In this document: positions 42,064-50,292 of the stretch, in pieces
How the letters are laid out: each line of letters begins with the position of its first letter
Position numbering within the stretch: position 1 is the first letter of the stretch
Source: Mortierella alpina
Lineage: Eukaryota; Mortierellomycota; Mortierellomycetes; Mortierellales; Mortierellaceae
Direction: 5' to 3'
DNA length: 64,000 bases
Assembly (NCBI GenBank): GCA_029449245.1
Contig: JANATF010000014.1
Span: forward strand, 130,001 to 194,000
The notes under the pieces: generated by a model
Told to the model about the DNA's origin: nothing
What the model saw: only the letters and a program-made list of their open reading frames with translations
Database searches by the model: none
Program-made: the position numbers and the translations under genes

Positions 42064-42107
42064 ATTAGTGGGTGAACAATCCAACGCTTACTGAATTCTG
42101 CTTCAGT

Positions 42108-42143
<36 letters not shown>

Positions 42144-42182
42144 AACGTCGCTATGAACGCTTGGCTGCCACAAGCCAGTTAT
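41552..42182 (-). repeat. 28S rRNA 3'-end fragment, copy C
   Basis: CCCCTTAA at 41552-41559, purine tract, mature 28S 3' end at 41610, rRNA similarity to 42182 (through GCCACAAGCCAGTTAT), then TTATTA-rich unrelated sequence. It keeps CCCTATTAGTGGG, the form found in yeast, so it is closest to functional rDNA among the four copies. Confidence 0.87.
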
Positions 42183-42363
42183 TATTATTATACAATAGGG
42201 GAACTTTTATAAGAGATACTAAGCCACAATGGTAAACAAAAACGTAAACATGACTAAGTAACCTCTTTTTCGTACTAGGCAAAAAAATATTTGATTGTTG
42301 ATAGTCATAGCCATGGTCCTGCTGCAGGTGCCCTGAAGCGCTTGGCGCCTAGAACCCAGCCAG

Positions 42364-43087
42364 TCAGGCGCTAAAATTCAAAAACACATCTCCAGAGCAC
42401 ACGTGTCCTATGATTCGATCGCTGATATATACTTTATAGGCATCGACGCCATAGTAATCAGAGATGCACAAAATCTCGAATATTAGAGGTACGAAGGAGC
42501 CAGCGTAGAGCTTGTTGTAGTAGATGTAGGCCATGAACTCCCGAAAAGCTTCAAGACCATACTGCGAAGACAGATCCACAATACCTGTTGCAGATTCTTG
42601 CAAAGACTCCAGCATAGTTTTGAAGACTGAAGAACGCTTCTTGATCAGGTAGGATATGATCTTGAACTGCTTGAGTTGCCGTCCTTGAGTTTTACAATTA
42701 TATCACCGTCATCGGACGTCAGCAATTCTTTGTAAACTTCGGATAACTCCTGCGTGTTGTAAAAAATGGTCCGCCCTTGCTTAAACTGCTGAAAAGAATG
42801 AGATCAAGGTTACCATCAAGCTCAAAAATGCTGCAAGATGAGAGTGAATGAACCTTACCGTAGTTTAGCAACTGGTTTAAGTTGTGAGAATCGAATAAAG
42901 AGTCATTTTTTATGGACAAAGCGAAGCCAAAATATGGAAACACGCTTGGACGTGGAAGAAATTGCCGCTTTTCGAACGATACATTGAAGTAAACCTGACA
43001 TGCTAAATGCATATCCAGCGTGTATGTCGAAACTTTCCTAAATCCAAATCTAGGACATTGATGAAAAGTCTTGATTCGGCCAAACAC
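42364..43087 (-). pseudogene. BTB-domain protein remnant
   Basis: Two overlapping pieces on the minus strand. The upstream piece (43087-42719) codes a beta-rich segment like the MATH-type N-terminus of fungal BTB proteins but has no ATG. The downstream piece (42615-42364) codes the end of a BTB/POZ fold: LEAFREFMAYIYYNKLY, LCISDYYGVDAYKVYISDRI, ending FLNFSA. Between them KLKDGN is followed by a frameshift: about eight bases replace the three expected from the paralogue at 52531. Normal BTB proteins mediate dimerisation or Cullin-3 binding. A missed intron could explain part of the break. Confidence 0.65.
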
Positions 43088-43376
43088 CTTCTGACCAGGA
43101 AAGTCTTGACTTAGCCAAGCATGACGCGACCAAGGAAAGTCTTGGCGTACTCAAGCGCCATATAATGCATTTGGCTGTTCTTATAACCCTCTGGGAAAGT
43201 CATGACCATACAATGAATTAGTACCGTGCTTTACTGGATCTTAAACAAGTACGTGTTATCGTTTGGCCTACGTTTGTCAACCGTTGACACGAAAGGTGCA
43301 AGTGATGCAAAACACTTCTTCAACATCTCGAACATCTCACCGTCATTGTTAATTGAGGAAAGAGATAACGCTTAGA

Positions 43377-43387
43377 TATAAAAAAAG
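43377..43387 (+). promoter_or_regulatory. TATA box of the zinc-binding mini-gene
   Basis: TATAAAAAAAG lies about 45 bases upstream of the ATG at 43430. This is compact but compatible with a short leader. Confidence 0.5.
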
Positions 43388-43429
43388 AGGCGTTTTTACT
43401 CATGTCTTTACCATTTACTACAACCAAAC

Positions 43430-43780
43430 ATGGCTCACCCACAAGGTATCTATCGTTTTTGTGAAGTTTTTGCGTCTCGTGAATAGTTAAGTTAACATGT
43501 ATTCATCATTGTAGACCAGCCTTCCACATTGAACTGCCATATCTGTACAAAGATGACACTGCGAAAAGGGACAGCACAACACTTCGAAGAACCTATTCGA
43601 CGATGTGTTCTGTGCGCTAAAACGTTTTGCAGCGCTCATGGAAGGTCTCCTCTCGGTTATGGCCTTAATCTGACGGAAGGCGTGTGTGAGATGAACCACC
43701 TCACATATTACAGGAAGCGTCCTGGTAGACTGGGTATTTACATGTCACTGGAACACAGGGCGCGGGTCATAGGAACCTAA
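43430..43780 (+). CDS. Small Cys-rich putative zinc-binding protein (two exons)
   Basis: Exon 1 is 43430-43445 (ATGGCTCACCCACAAG). The intron is 43446-43514 (GTATCT to TTGTAG, with GTTAAC as a branch-like motif), and exon 2 is 43515-43780. The joined frame codes 93 residues starting MAHPQDQPSTLNC. Cys pairs CHIC (about 13) and CVLC ... FCSAH (about 35-45) are spaced like a treble-clef or zinc-ribbon site. The C-terminal half (GYGLNLTEGVCEMNHLTYYRKRPGR) is basic. I do not know the family. The TATA box 45 bases upstream, the canonical intron and the intact frame support a real gene. Confidence 0.65.
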
Positions 43781-43901
43781 CAAGCCATTAGAGCCTCTTC
43801 AAAATGGTTCTGTTTTTGTTCATGAGTAGCCAACCCTCACTTTGCGTGGAATTTCTTAGTTGTGCCATTAAAAATACTTGCTGTGTTTGTTGTGTGCTAC
43901 A

Positions 43902-44447
43902 CTAACCAGTTTTGAATGTCCATGAACCAAGTCCCGAAGTGTGTGCCTTTGCTGCCCAAGTGTCGGCTGCTGTGTTTCCTGCATTGCCGTTATGTGCTCG
44001 CACCCATGTAGCTTTGACTTTTTTCCCCTGATGCTGATACGCCTCGTATACGAGTTGCCACCAGTGTGCGTCAGGCGATCGAATGCGTCGGTGTTCTGCA
44101 AAAATGCTGTCTTGTTGTATAAGTGTATGGAATTGGTTGACGACTGACTGATTGTCGATATGGATTATTGCCGCACGATTACGTGGGCAACACAAAATAG
44201 ATGCCACAACACCTGCTAGGTCCGCTTTCGTTGAGGAAGCAGGACCATGGCATCTGCCGATCACAGCCGGCTGATATGCTGCTCCTTTGTAAGAAAAGAC
44301 GCTTGCGAATCCCATACTGACGTCTTTGCGACCGCAATTTATAACCGAGCCATCAGAATAAAAATGAAACGGCTCCTGTTGGCTATCCAAAATTGACCTT
44401 GTGGTGAGGATCATTAGGGCTGTTTGATTATCGACATCCATCCCAGA
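43902..44447 (-). pseudogene. LINE-type RNase H remnant, part 1 (split by an LTR element)
   Basis: The frame codes an RNase HI domain: FYSDGSV (first Asp), SSTKADLAG (Glu), IIHIDNQS (Asp) and VKATWVRAHNGNAGNTAADTWA (His/Asp), ending WTFKTG. Such C-terminal RNase H domains occur in fungal non-LTR retrotransposons. No reverse transcriptase or endonuclease part is visible nearby. The N-terminal continuation lies across the inserted LTR element at 49569-49744. Old remnant. Confidence 0.75.
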
Positions 44448-44548
44448 TGTAACAGTAGTACCAGTAGTCACAACCAGTATATAGTCTAGGTTAGATCATT
44501 AGTACAAATACAACTCTTTTCCAGCTATCAGACCCGATCCCTGCTACA
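44448..44548 (+). repeat. 5' LTR (101 bp, very short)
   Basis: Begins TGTAACAG and ends TGCTACA, identical to the 3' LTR. It contains TATATAG near 44479. It is followed directly by the primer binding site. Confidence 0.95.
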
Positions 44549-44736
44549 TGGTAGCAAAGGTTCCTTGACCACCGACACTCTGACCTCACCTAGCCCCAGA
44601 CCCTGACACTGCTTTCCTACCGTATCACCTTGACCCTGACACCCTGAACCCGACACCCTGAACCCAACACCCTGCCATCACCCTGTTCACCCCTGACCCC
44701 ATCGACCTCCTCACTTCGCGCCTCGAACGCCTCACG

Positions 44737-45669
44737 ATGACCGCCTTCGTCTCCCTCTTCGCGACCCCCATCCCCGAGAATGCCACCATGCCAGCAATTA
44801 AAATACGTTCCCCCGAGCCATACGAGGGAGAGCGCGATGGCTTCAAGTGCGAAGCCTGGTTAGCCACCCTCCGCCGATACCTCATCGGCGCTCATGTCCC
44901 CGTCGCCGAGCGTACCCTGCACTCGGTGATGCTCCTCAAAGGGCCAGCCGCTCTCTGGTGGGAAGGCCTACGATTGCCCGACGACACCCATATCGACATC
45001 TTCGTCAGCAGCTTTCGCGAAGCCTTTCGCCCTCGCAACTTCATTGAGTCTGTGCGTGCAGAGCTCCTACGCATTAAGATGACCTCCACCTTGGCGGAGT
45101 ATGTCACCAGATTCCGCCGGCTCATAGCGGTACTAACCCCTGAGGGTGCAGGAGGACTAAACGTTGCCGTCGAGGAGTTCGGTCGCACGGTGTTCATGCA
45201 AGGGCTCACACCCGAGCTACACCGCATGATCTTCGCCAACATGCAGCTAGCGACCGCGAACATCGAGGATGTGATTAACGCTGCTGAATATTACACTAAC
45301 TTCATCGGCACCAGCTCCTCCTCTGCGACCCCCCTCGCCCCACCACGCCACAACCCAATGGCCATGGACATCGACAACATCCAGGTTGTAGTCAACGCCA
45401 TCATGCAGGCCCAGCAACAACACGGTTACCGCCCCAACAACCAGCAACGCCCTCGCCCCAGCAACAACCGTTACAACAATAGCAACAACCGCAACAACTG
45501 GGCGCCCACCCCCCGCCTGACCCCTGCAGAGCGCCAACGCCTCATTGAAACGGGCGGTTGTTTCAGATGCCGCAAGAGCGGACATCAATCGTGGGAAGGT
45601 GTTTGCGCCAATTTCATTGAAACCAACGAGGGCGCTCCTTCGGGAAACGCCCCCAGCGGTCAGGCTTAG
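44737..45669 (+). CDS. Gag of the short-LTR chromovirus
   Basis: ATG at 44737, 310 residues, TAG at 45667-45669. The capsid-like region (ALWWEGLRL, FVSSFREAFRPRNFIESVRAELL, YVTRFRRL) is typical of Ty3/gypsy Gag. An Asn/Gln/Pro-rich linker follows, then one zinc knuckle CFRCRKSGHQSWEGVC (about 278) with wider than usual last spacing. It would form the particle and bind RNA. Pol lies in the -1 frame, and a slippery heptamer sits 21 bases before the Gag stop. Confidence 0.88.
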   Translation: MTAFVSLFATPIPENATMPAIKIRSPEPYEGERDGFKCEAWLATLRRYLIGAHVPVAERTLHSVMLLKGPAALWWEGLRLPDDTHIDIFVSSFREAFRPRNFIESVRAELLRIKMTSTLAEYVTRFRRLIAVLTPEGAGGLNVAVEEFGRTVFMQGLTPELHRMIFANMQLATANIEDVINAAEYYTNFIGTSSSSATPLAPPRHNPMAMDIDNIQVVVNAIMQAQQQHGYRPNNQQRPRPSNNRYNNSNNRNNWAPTPRLTPAERQRLIETGGCFRCRKSGHQSWEGVCANFIETNEGAPSGNAPSGQA

Positions 45670-48600
45670 TCCAGGACTTGATCGCTGAAGCCCCCTCCCT
45701 TTCTCCTCTGGACAAAGGGAGTGAGACCTGCTCCCAGGCAAGTGTCTGTTCTATTTCTGCAAATAAAATTGCTCCTGAACTGAATGCTTGCCACCTGCCT
45801 ATGCTCGCTCCCTCACTTGCAAACGAGAATGATACTCTGGATACTCACCCCGCCCCCAACCCCACGCCCCCTGTTGCGCAACCTTGCCATGACCCATCTG
45901 TGGTGTTTAGATTGCCTGAGAAGACGGACCTGGACCCACTCTCCTCAACCGCGTCTGCACCCGTGCTCACCAAGAGCAAACTGAGACGTATGAACAAGCG
46001 TGCTGTCCGGCTGCAGTCCTTCACAGTGACTGAGGCCGAGCGCACACTGCTCACATTCATTGGCTCGATCAATGGACACCCTGCACGCATCCTCATCGAT
46101 GGCGGTGCTGAGGGTAACGTCATCAGCTCCTCCTTTCAAAAACGACATTCACTTCCTCTCCATTCACGCAACCCCATTCCCATTGTCCTCCCTGACGGCT
46201 CTTCCTCCATCACTCAACACACCGTTCCCATCACCCTCACCCGCGACAATTACTCCGACAACCTCGACCCCCTTCTCTACCCTCTTAAATCATACGATTT
46301 GATTCTCGGAAAGCCATGGCTCACAACCATCAACCCCGACATCAACTGGCGCACCAACGACTTGCACTTTCTGCACCGTGGCTGCAATGTCGTCTGGTCT
46401 TGTCGAGGGTTCGCCCCCTCTTCAATAACAGCTAAGTCTGGTGGCCGCCTCTTGAGCCACATGCACTTCCACTCCCTCGCTGCACAACCCGGCAACGAAG
46501 TGTTTCTTGCATTAGTGAAGACCACTTCAGCCAACACTCCATCCACACCACCCGTCCCCGCTGACGTTCTTCCCATCCTCGACGAGTTTCGTGATGTGTT
46601 CCCAACGTCCCTCCCTGACGGTCTCCCACCTGACCGTGGCGACGCAATGAAGATCGACACTGACCCCACTGCCGACCCCCCTGTGCGACCCGTCATTCGT
46701 CTCTCTATTGCAGAATTGGATGAGCTGCGCAAGCAACTAGATGAACTGCTGAAAAAGAAGTTCATCAAACCCAGCACGTCCCCATACGGAGCACCAGTTC
46801 TCTTCGTTAAGAAGAAGGACGGTTCGCTTCGCATGTGCGTCGACTACCGCGGCCTCAACCGAATCACTCGCAAAAACCGACACCCCCTCCCCCGCATCGA
46901 CGAGCTCATCGACCGCTTTCGGGGTGCAAAGTTCTTCACGAAACTCGATCTCCTTTCCGGTTACCATCAACAGCGTGTTTATGAACCACACACGCACAAA
47001 ACAGCTTTCCGTTGTCGTTACGGTCACTTTGAGTTCAACGTTGTCCCTTTCGGGTTGACTAACGCTCCTGCCTCTTTTTCAAACATGATGTTTAACGTGT
47101 TCGACCCGATCCTCGACAAATGGGTAGTCATTTACCTCGATGACATCCTGATCTACTCGAAAACAAAGGAGGAACACCTGGACCACATCAGGAGCGCGCT
47201 GACCCTTCTGCGCAAACACGGACTCTACGTCAAACTGAGCAAGTGTTCGTTCATGCAGGAAGAGACGGAGTTTCTGGGACACGTAATCTCCAAGGACGGG
47301 ATCCACACCAACGCTGGTCTCGTCCGCGCCATTCGCGAGTGGCCTCGACCTAGCAAGCAGAAGGATGTGCAACAATTCATTGGCCTCGCTCAGTTTTACC
47401 AACAGTATATTGATGGATTTGCCGACATCGCATTACCGTTGACTGGTCTCTTAGGTGAGGGCGTGCCATTCTCTTGGGATCCTGACAAGGAACGCGCCTT
47501 CACCGCTCTCAAGGATGCCATCAGCAAAGCACCGGTACTCAGGATCTTTGACCCCGACCTAGCCACCACTGTTGAAGCTGATGCGTCTGGATTCGCTGTT
47601 GGAGCCGTACTTTTTCAGACAGACGAACATGGAGTCTCGAGACCAGTGGCGTTCACATCCAGGAAGATGAATTCTGCAGAGAAGAACTATCCAACACACG
47701 AACAGGAGCTACTGGCTGTCGTTCACGCGCTGAAGACATGGCGTTATTACCTGGATGGATCACACTTCGTCGTGTACACGGATCACGCCACGCTTCGCCA
47801 CTTTCCAACGCAACCCAAACTGACTCGCAGACAGGCACGTTGGATGGAGTTGCTACAGGAGTACGACTTTGATTTCAAGTATAAGCGTGGCGCAGATAAC
47901 ATCGTACCAGACGCCCTCTCCAGACGACCTGACCACAGAGAACCAGACCCCGTCGCGCTCCACTCGTTGGCTGTACAGCTGGACCCAGGATTGAGGCAGC
48001 GCCTGATTGATAGTTACCCGGATGACCCTAAACTTGGTCCTATCTACGAAAGCTGCCTCCAGGGAAGTTGCCCCCAGAGATACTCACTCCACGAGAATCT
48101 TTTGTTTGTTGAACGACATGGCACAAACCTTGTCTGCATTCCTCAGAAGTCTGACATTCGTCTTTCTCTCCTACATGATGCTCATGACTCAGCAATAGCA
48201 GGTCATTTGGGATTCGACAAGACTTATGAGCAACTGAGACGAGCAGCGTACTGGCCAAGGATCGCACGGGACACGAGGACGTACGTGGAGACTTGCGAAA
48301 GTTGCCAACGCAACAAGCCCAGTCGTCAAAGACCCGCAGGACTCCTTCAACCTTTGGAGATACCGGAACAACGCTGGGACACTGTGACTATGGACTTTAT
48401 CGTCCAGCTGCCAAGGACACCTCGTGGATTCGATGCAATCACGGTCTTCGTAGACAAACTCTCGAAGCAAGTCCACTTTGTAGCCAGCAAGACAACCGAC
48501 ACCGCTCCTGACGTCGCCCGCATCTTTTTCGACAACATTTTTCGGCTGCATGGAATGCCCACCTCCATCGTCTCAGACCGCGACACCAAGTTCACCAGCC

Positions 48601-49457
48601 ACTTCTGGAAGGAACTTCATCGCCTCATGGATGTCAAGCTCGCGATGTCCACTGCATTCCACCCTCAGACGGACGGCCAGACAGAGAGAGCCAATCAGAC
48701 ACTGGAGATTATGCTAAGAGCGTTCGTGGACCAACAGCAGACGAACTGGGATCTCCTTTTGACTGCTGCAGAGTTCGCTTACAACAACACCACCAATGCC
48801 ACCACAGGATTTTCCCCCTTCTTTCTGAACGCCGGCTTCCACCCACGAGTACCGGCATCGCTGCTCCTGCCCCGGAGTACGCTCGTCCCCACGGTGGAGA
48901 CGTTCATGGCGAATCAGCACACCTCCTTGACCATCGCAAAGGAGGCCATAGCCTTGGCACAGGAACGACAGGCCAAGAATGCTGACACGCGACGCCGAGA
49001 CCACAAGTTCAAGGTTGGAGATCAGGTGCTGCTGAACACAGATCACATCACAGTCGCTGCGGACCAAAACCAGCCCTCACGCAAATTGCAGCCTCGTTTC
49101 ATCGGACCCTATACGTTGCTGGAGCAGCACTCGCCTGTCTCGTTCCGTGTTGAACTGCCACCGACTATGAAGATTCACGATGTATTCCACGTAGACCGCC
49201 TCCAAGAATATAAGCCTTCGCCAGAAGCCCTCGGACCACGAGCCCCCGCAATGCCACCACCAGAGATCATTGACGGCGAAGAGGAATACGAGGCTGAAGC
49301 CATCCTCGAGTACAGACGCTACCGACGTCAGCACCAGTTCCTCACCCTCTGGAAGGGCTACCCTCGCAGCTCCGCCACCTGGGAACCACTCGACAACCTC
49401 ACACATTGTTCCGAGTTGATTGACGAATTCAAAACGACACATGGTATCCATTTTTAA
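45621..49457 (+). CDS. Pol of the short-LTR chromovirus
   Basis: The frame is open from 45621 to TAA at 49455-49457, about 1278 codons, and has no ATG at its start, which fits expression by -1 frameshift. Domains: aspartic protease whose active site reads LIDGGAEGNVIS (about 46090), so Gly replaces the usual Ser/Thr after Asp; reverse transcriptase with YLDDILIYS (about 47130); RNase H with VEADASG (about 47570); integrase with an HHCC finger (HLGFDKTY ... CESCQ, 48200-48320), catalytic MDFIVQL (48390), VSDRDTKF and the Glu in DGQTERAN; and a C-terminal chromodomain (LWKGYPRSSATWEPL, about 49350-49400). Confidence 0.9.
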   Translation, partial: NQRGRSFGKRPQRSGLVQDLIAEAPSLSPLDKGSETCSQASVCSISANKIAPELNACHLPMLAPSLANENDTLDTHPAPNPTPPVAQPCHDPSVVFRLPEKTDLDPLSSTASAPVLTKSKLRRMNKRAVRLQSFTVTEAERTLLTFIGSINGHPARILIDGGAEGNVISSSFQKRHSLPLHSRNPIPIVLPDGSSSITQHTVPITLTRDNYSDNLDPLLYPLKSYDLILGKPWLTTINPDINWRTNDLHFLHRGCNVVWSCRGFAPSSITAKSGGRLLSHMHFHSLAAQPGNEVFLALVKTTSANTPSTPPVPADVLPILDEFRDVFPTSLPDGLPPDRGDAMKIDTDPTADPPVRPVIRLSIAELDELRKQLDELLKKKFIKPSTSPYGAPVLFVKKKDGSLRMCVDYRGLNRITRKNRHPLPRIDELIDRFRGAKFFTKLDLLSGYHQQRVYEPHTHKTAFRCRYGHFEFNVVPFGLTNAPASFSNMMFNVFDPILDKWVVIYLDDILIYSKTKEEHLDHIRSALTLLRKHGLYVKLSKCSFMQEETEFLGHVISKDGIHTNAGLVRAIREWPRPSKQKDVQQFIGLAQFYQQYIDGFADIALPLTGLLGEGVPFSWDPDKERAFTALKDAISKAPVLRIFDPDLATTVEADASGFAVGAVLFQTDEHGVSRPVAFTSRKMNSAEKNYPTHEQELLAVVHALKTWRYYLDGSHFVVYTDHATLRHFPTQPKLTRRQARWMELLQEYDFDFKYKRGADNIVPDALSRRPDHREPDPVALHSLAVQLDPGLRQRLIDSYPDDPKLGPIYESCLQGSCPQRYSLHENLLFVERHGTNLVCIPQKSDIRLSLLHDAHDSAIAGHLGFDKTYEQLRRAAYWPRIARDTRTYVETCESCQRNKPSRQRPAGLLQPLEIPEQRWDTVTMDFIVQLPRTPRGFDAITVFVDKLSKQVHFVASKTTDTAPDVARIFFDNIFRLHGMPTSIVSDRDTKFTSHFWKELHRLMDVKLAMSTAFHPQTDGQTERANQTLEIMLRAFVDQQQTNWDLLLTAAEFAYNNTTNATTGFSPFFLNAGFHPRVPASLLLPRSTLVPTVETFMANQHTSLTIAKEAIALAQERQAKNADTRRRDHKFKVGDQVLLNTDHITVAADQNQPSRKLQPRFIGPYTLLEQHSPVSFRVELPPTMKIHDVFHVDRLQEYKPSPEALGPRAPAMPPPEIIDGEEEYEAEAILEYRRYRRQHQFLTLWKGYPRSSATWEPLDNLTHCSELIDEFKTTHGIHF
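45642..45648 (+). promoter_or_regulatory. Probable -1 ribosomal frameshift site GGGAAAC
   Basis: In the Gag frame the bases read G GGA AAC, a canonical X-XXY-YYZ slippery heptamer. The Pol frame is -1 relative to Gag and is open from 45621 through the Gag stop, so slippage here would make Gag-Pol. A C-rich stretch downstream could form a stimulatory stem, which I did not model. Confidence 0.7.
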
Positions 49458-49467
49458 AAGGGGAAGG

Positions 49468-49568
49468 TGTAACAGTAGTACCAGTAGTCACAACCAGTAT
49501 ATAGTCTAGGTTAGATCATTAGTACAAATACAACTCTTTTCCAGCTATCAGACCCGATCCCTGCTACA
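49468..49568 (+). repeat. 3' LTR (101 bp)
   Basis: Identical to the 5' LTR; flanked inside by the purine tract at 49456-49467 and outside by the CCAGA duplication at 49569-49573. Confidence 0.95.
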
Positions 49569-49744
49569 CCAGACATGTCCAAATCTTTTGCTGAACTATA
49601 TCGGTTAGTCTTAGAGGTTGGGTTGCTAAACCGGTGTTTTGCTATTGAAATCGATGACATGTGGTGCTTAAAGTTTGATTGGGAGAGCCATCCAGCCTCC
49701 AGGGCCCAAAGCCCTTTTAAGTTTGAAAATAGTGGAGCTTGCAT
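49569..49744 (-). pseudogene. LINE-type RNase H remnant, part 2
   Basis: The minus strand codes a short piece ending AKDLDMSG. Removing the LTR element and one copy of CCAGA joins it to MDVDNQTAL of part 1. It is the N-terminal side of the same remnant; upstream of 49744 I see no further LINE domain. Confidence 0.55.
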
Positions 49745-49879
49745 TTTTACTTTTTACCTATGACGCCCTTACTACGCTGTTTATATGGCTCTACTGTACC
49801 GGGTAAATGCTTCGTCGTGGTGTGGATTTTCAAGGCCACTGTTTTAAATTCCGACTCTAGGTCTAGAACCTTGATTTGG

Positions 49880-49955
49880 CTCAGCCAAGTGTCAAGAAAG
49901 GCTCGACTCAGCCAAGTGTCAAGAAAGTCTTGACTCAGCCAAGCATCTTGCTGAC
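49880..49955. repeat. 27-bp tandem repeat (CTCAGCCAAGTGTCAAGAAAG)
   Basis: Three units start at 49880, 49907 and 49934; the third diverges after CTCAGCCAAG. A single related unit is at 43100-43121 (AAAGTCTTGACTTAGCCAAG), on the other side of the LINE/LTR nest. Function unknown. Confidence 0.7.
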
Positions 49956-50058
49956 CTGAAAGTTTTGACGCATCAGTGCAAAACATGTTGCATCCGGACT
50001 GACGTAAAAATTCTTGTTCATTTATTCAAAAAGGTTTGGACTGAAGGCAAAACAGTTG

Positions 50059-50082
50059 GAACGCTTGGCTGCCACAAGCCAG
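50059..50082 (-). repeat. 24-base 28S rRNA remnant
   Basis: These 24 bases, starting GAACGCTTGGCTGCC and ending CACAAGCCAG, match the inner edge of the dispersed 28S fragments (compare 42155-42178). The flanks are unrelated to rRNA. It sits about 200 bases from the end of the Irc3-like gene. Confidence 0.65.
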
Positions 50083-50292
50083 CCATGCAAAAAAGTAGGG
50101 GTACACGACCTATCACATGCGGAGCAAAAGGCAAAGCAGAAGGCAAAAATTCTTTCAAGACACAATGGTTCGGCCTGTAAAACAACCATACACCTGAATT
50201 ATTCTTCAGTTCCCTTGAGAAGTCACTGGCCAAACTATTTTATACCCCATTTATGCATGAGTACACTTTCACAATGGCACCCTGCGTCACCA

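Larger units (their letters stand above)
44448..49568 (+). mobile_element. Complete Ty3/gypsy chromovirus with 101-bp LTRs
   Basis: LTRs at 44448-44548 and 49468-49568 are identical over 101 bases (TGTAACAG ... CTGCTACA). The 5-base target duplication CCAGA is perfect (44443-44447 and 49569-49573). A primer site begins TGGTAGC directly after the left LTR (44549-44555), matching the end of initiator tRNA-Met PBS sequences. The purine tract AAAAGGGGAAGG (49456-49467) precedes the right LTR. The coding part is clearly richer in G+C than the surroundings. It inserted into a LINE RNase H sequence. Identical LTRs and intact frames mean a recent, possibly active copy. Confidence 0.95.
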
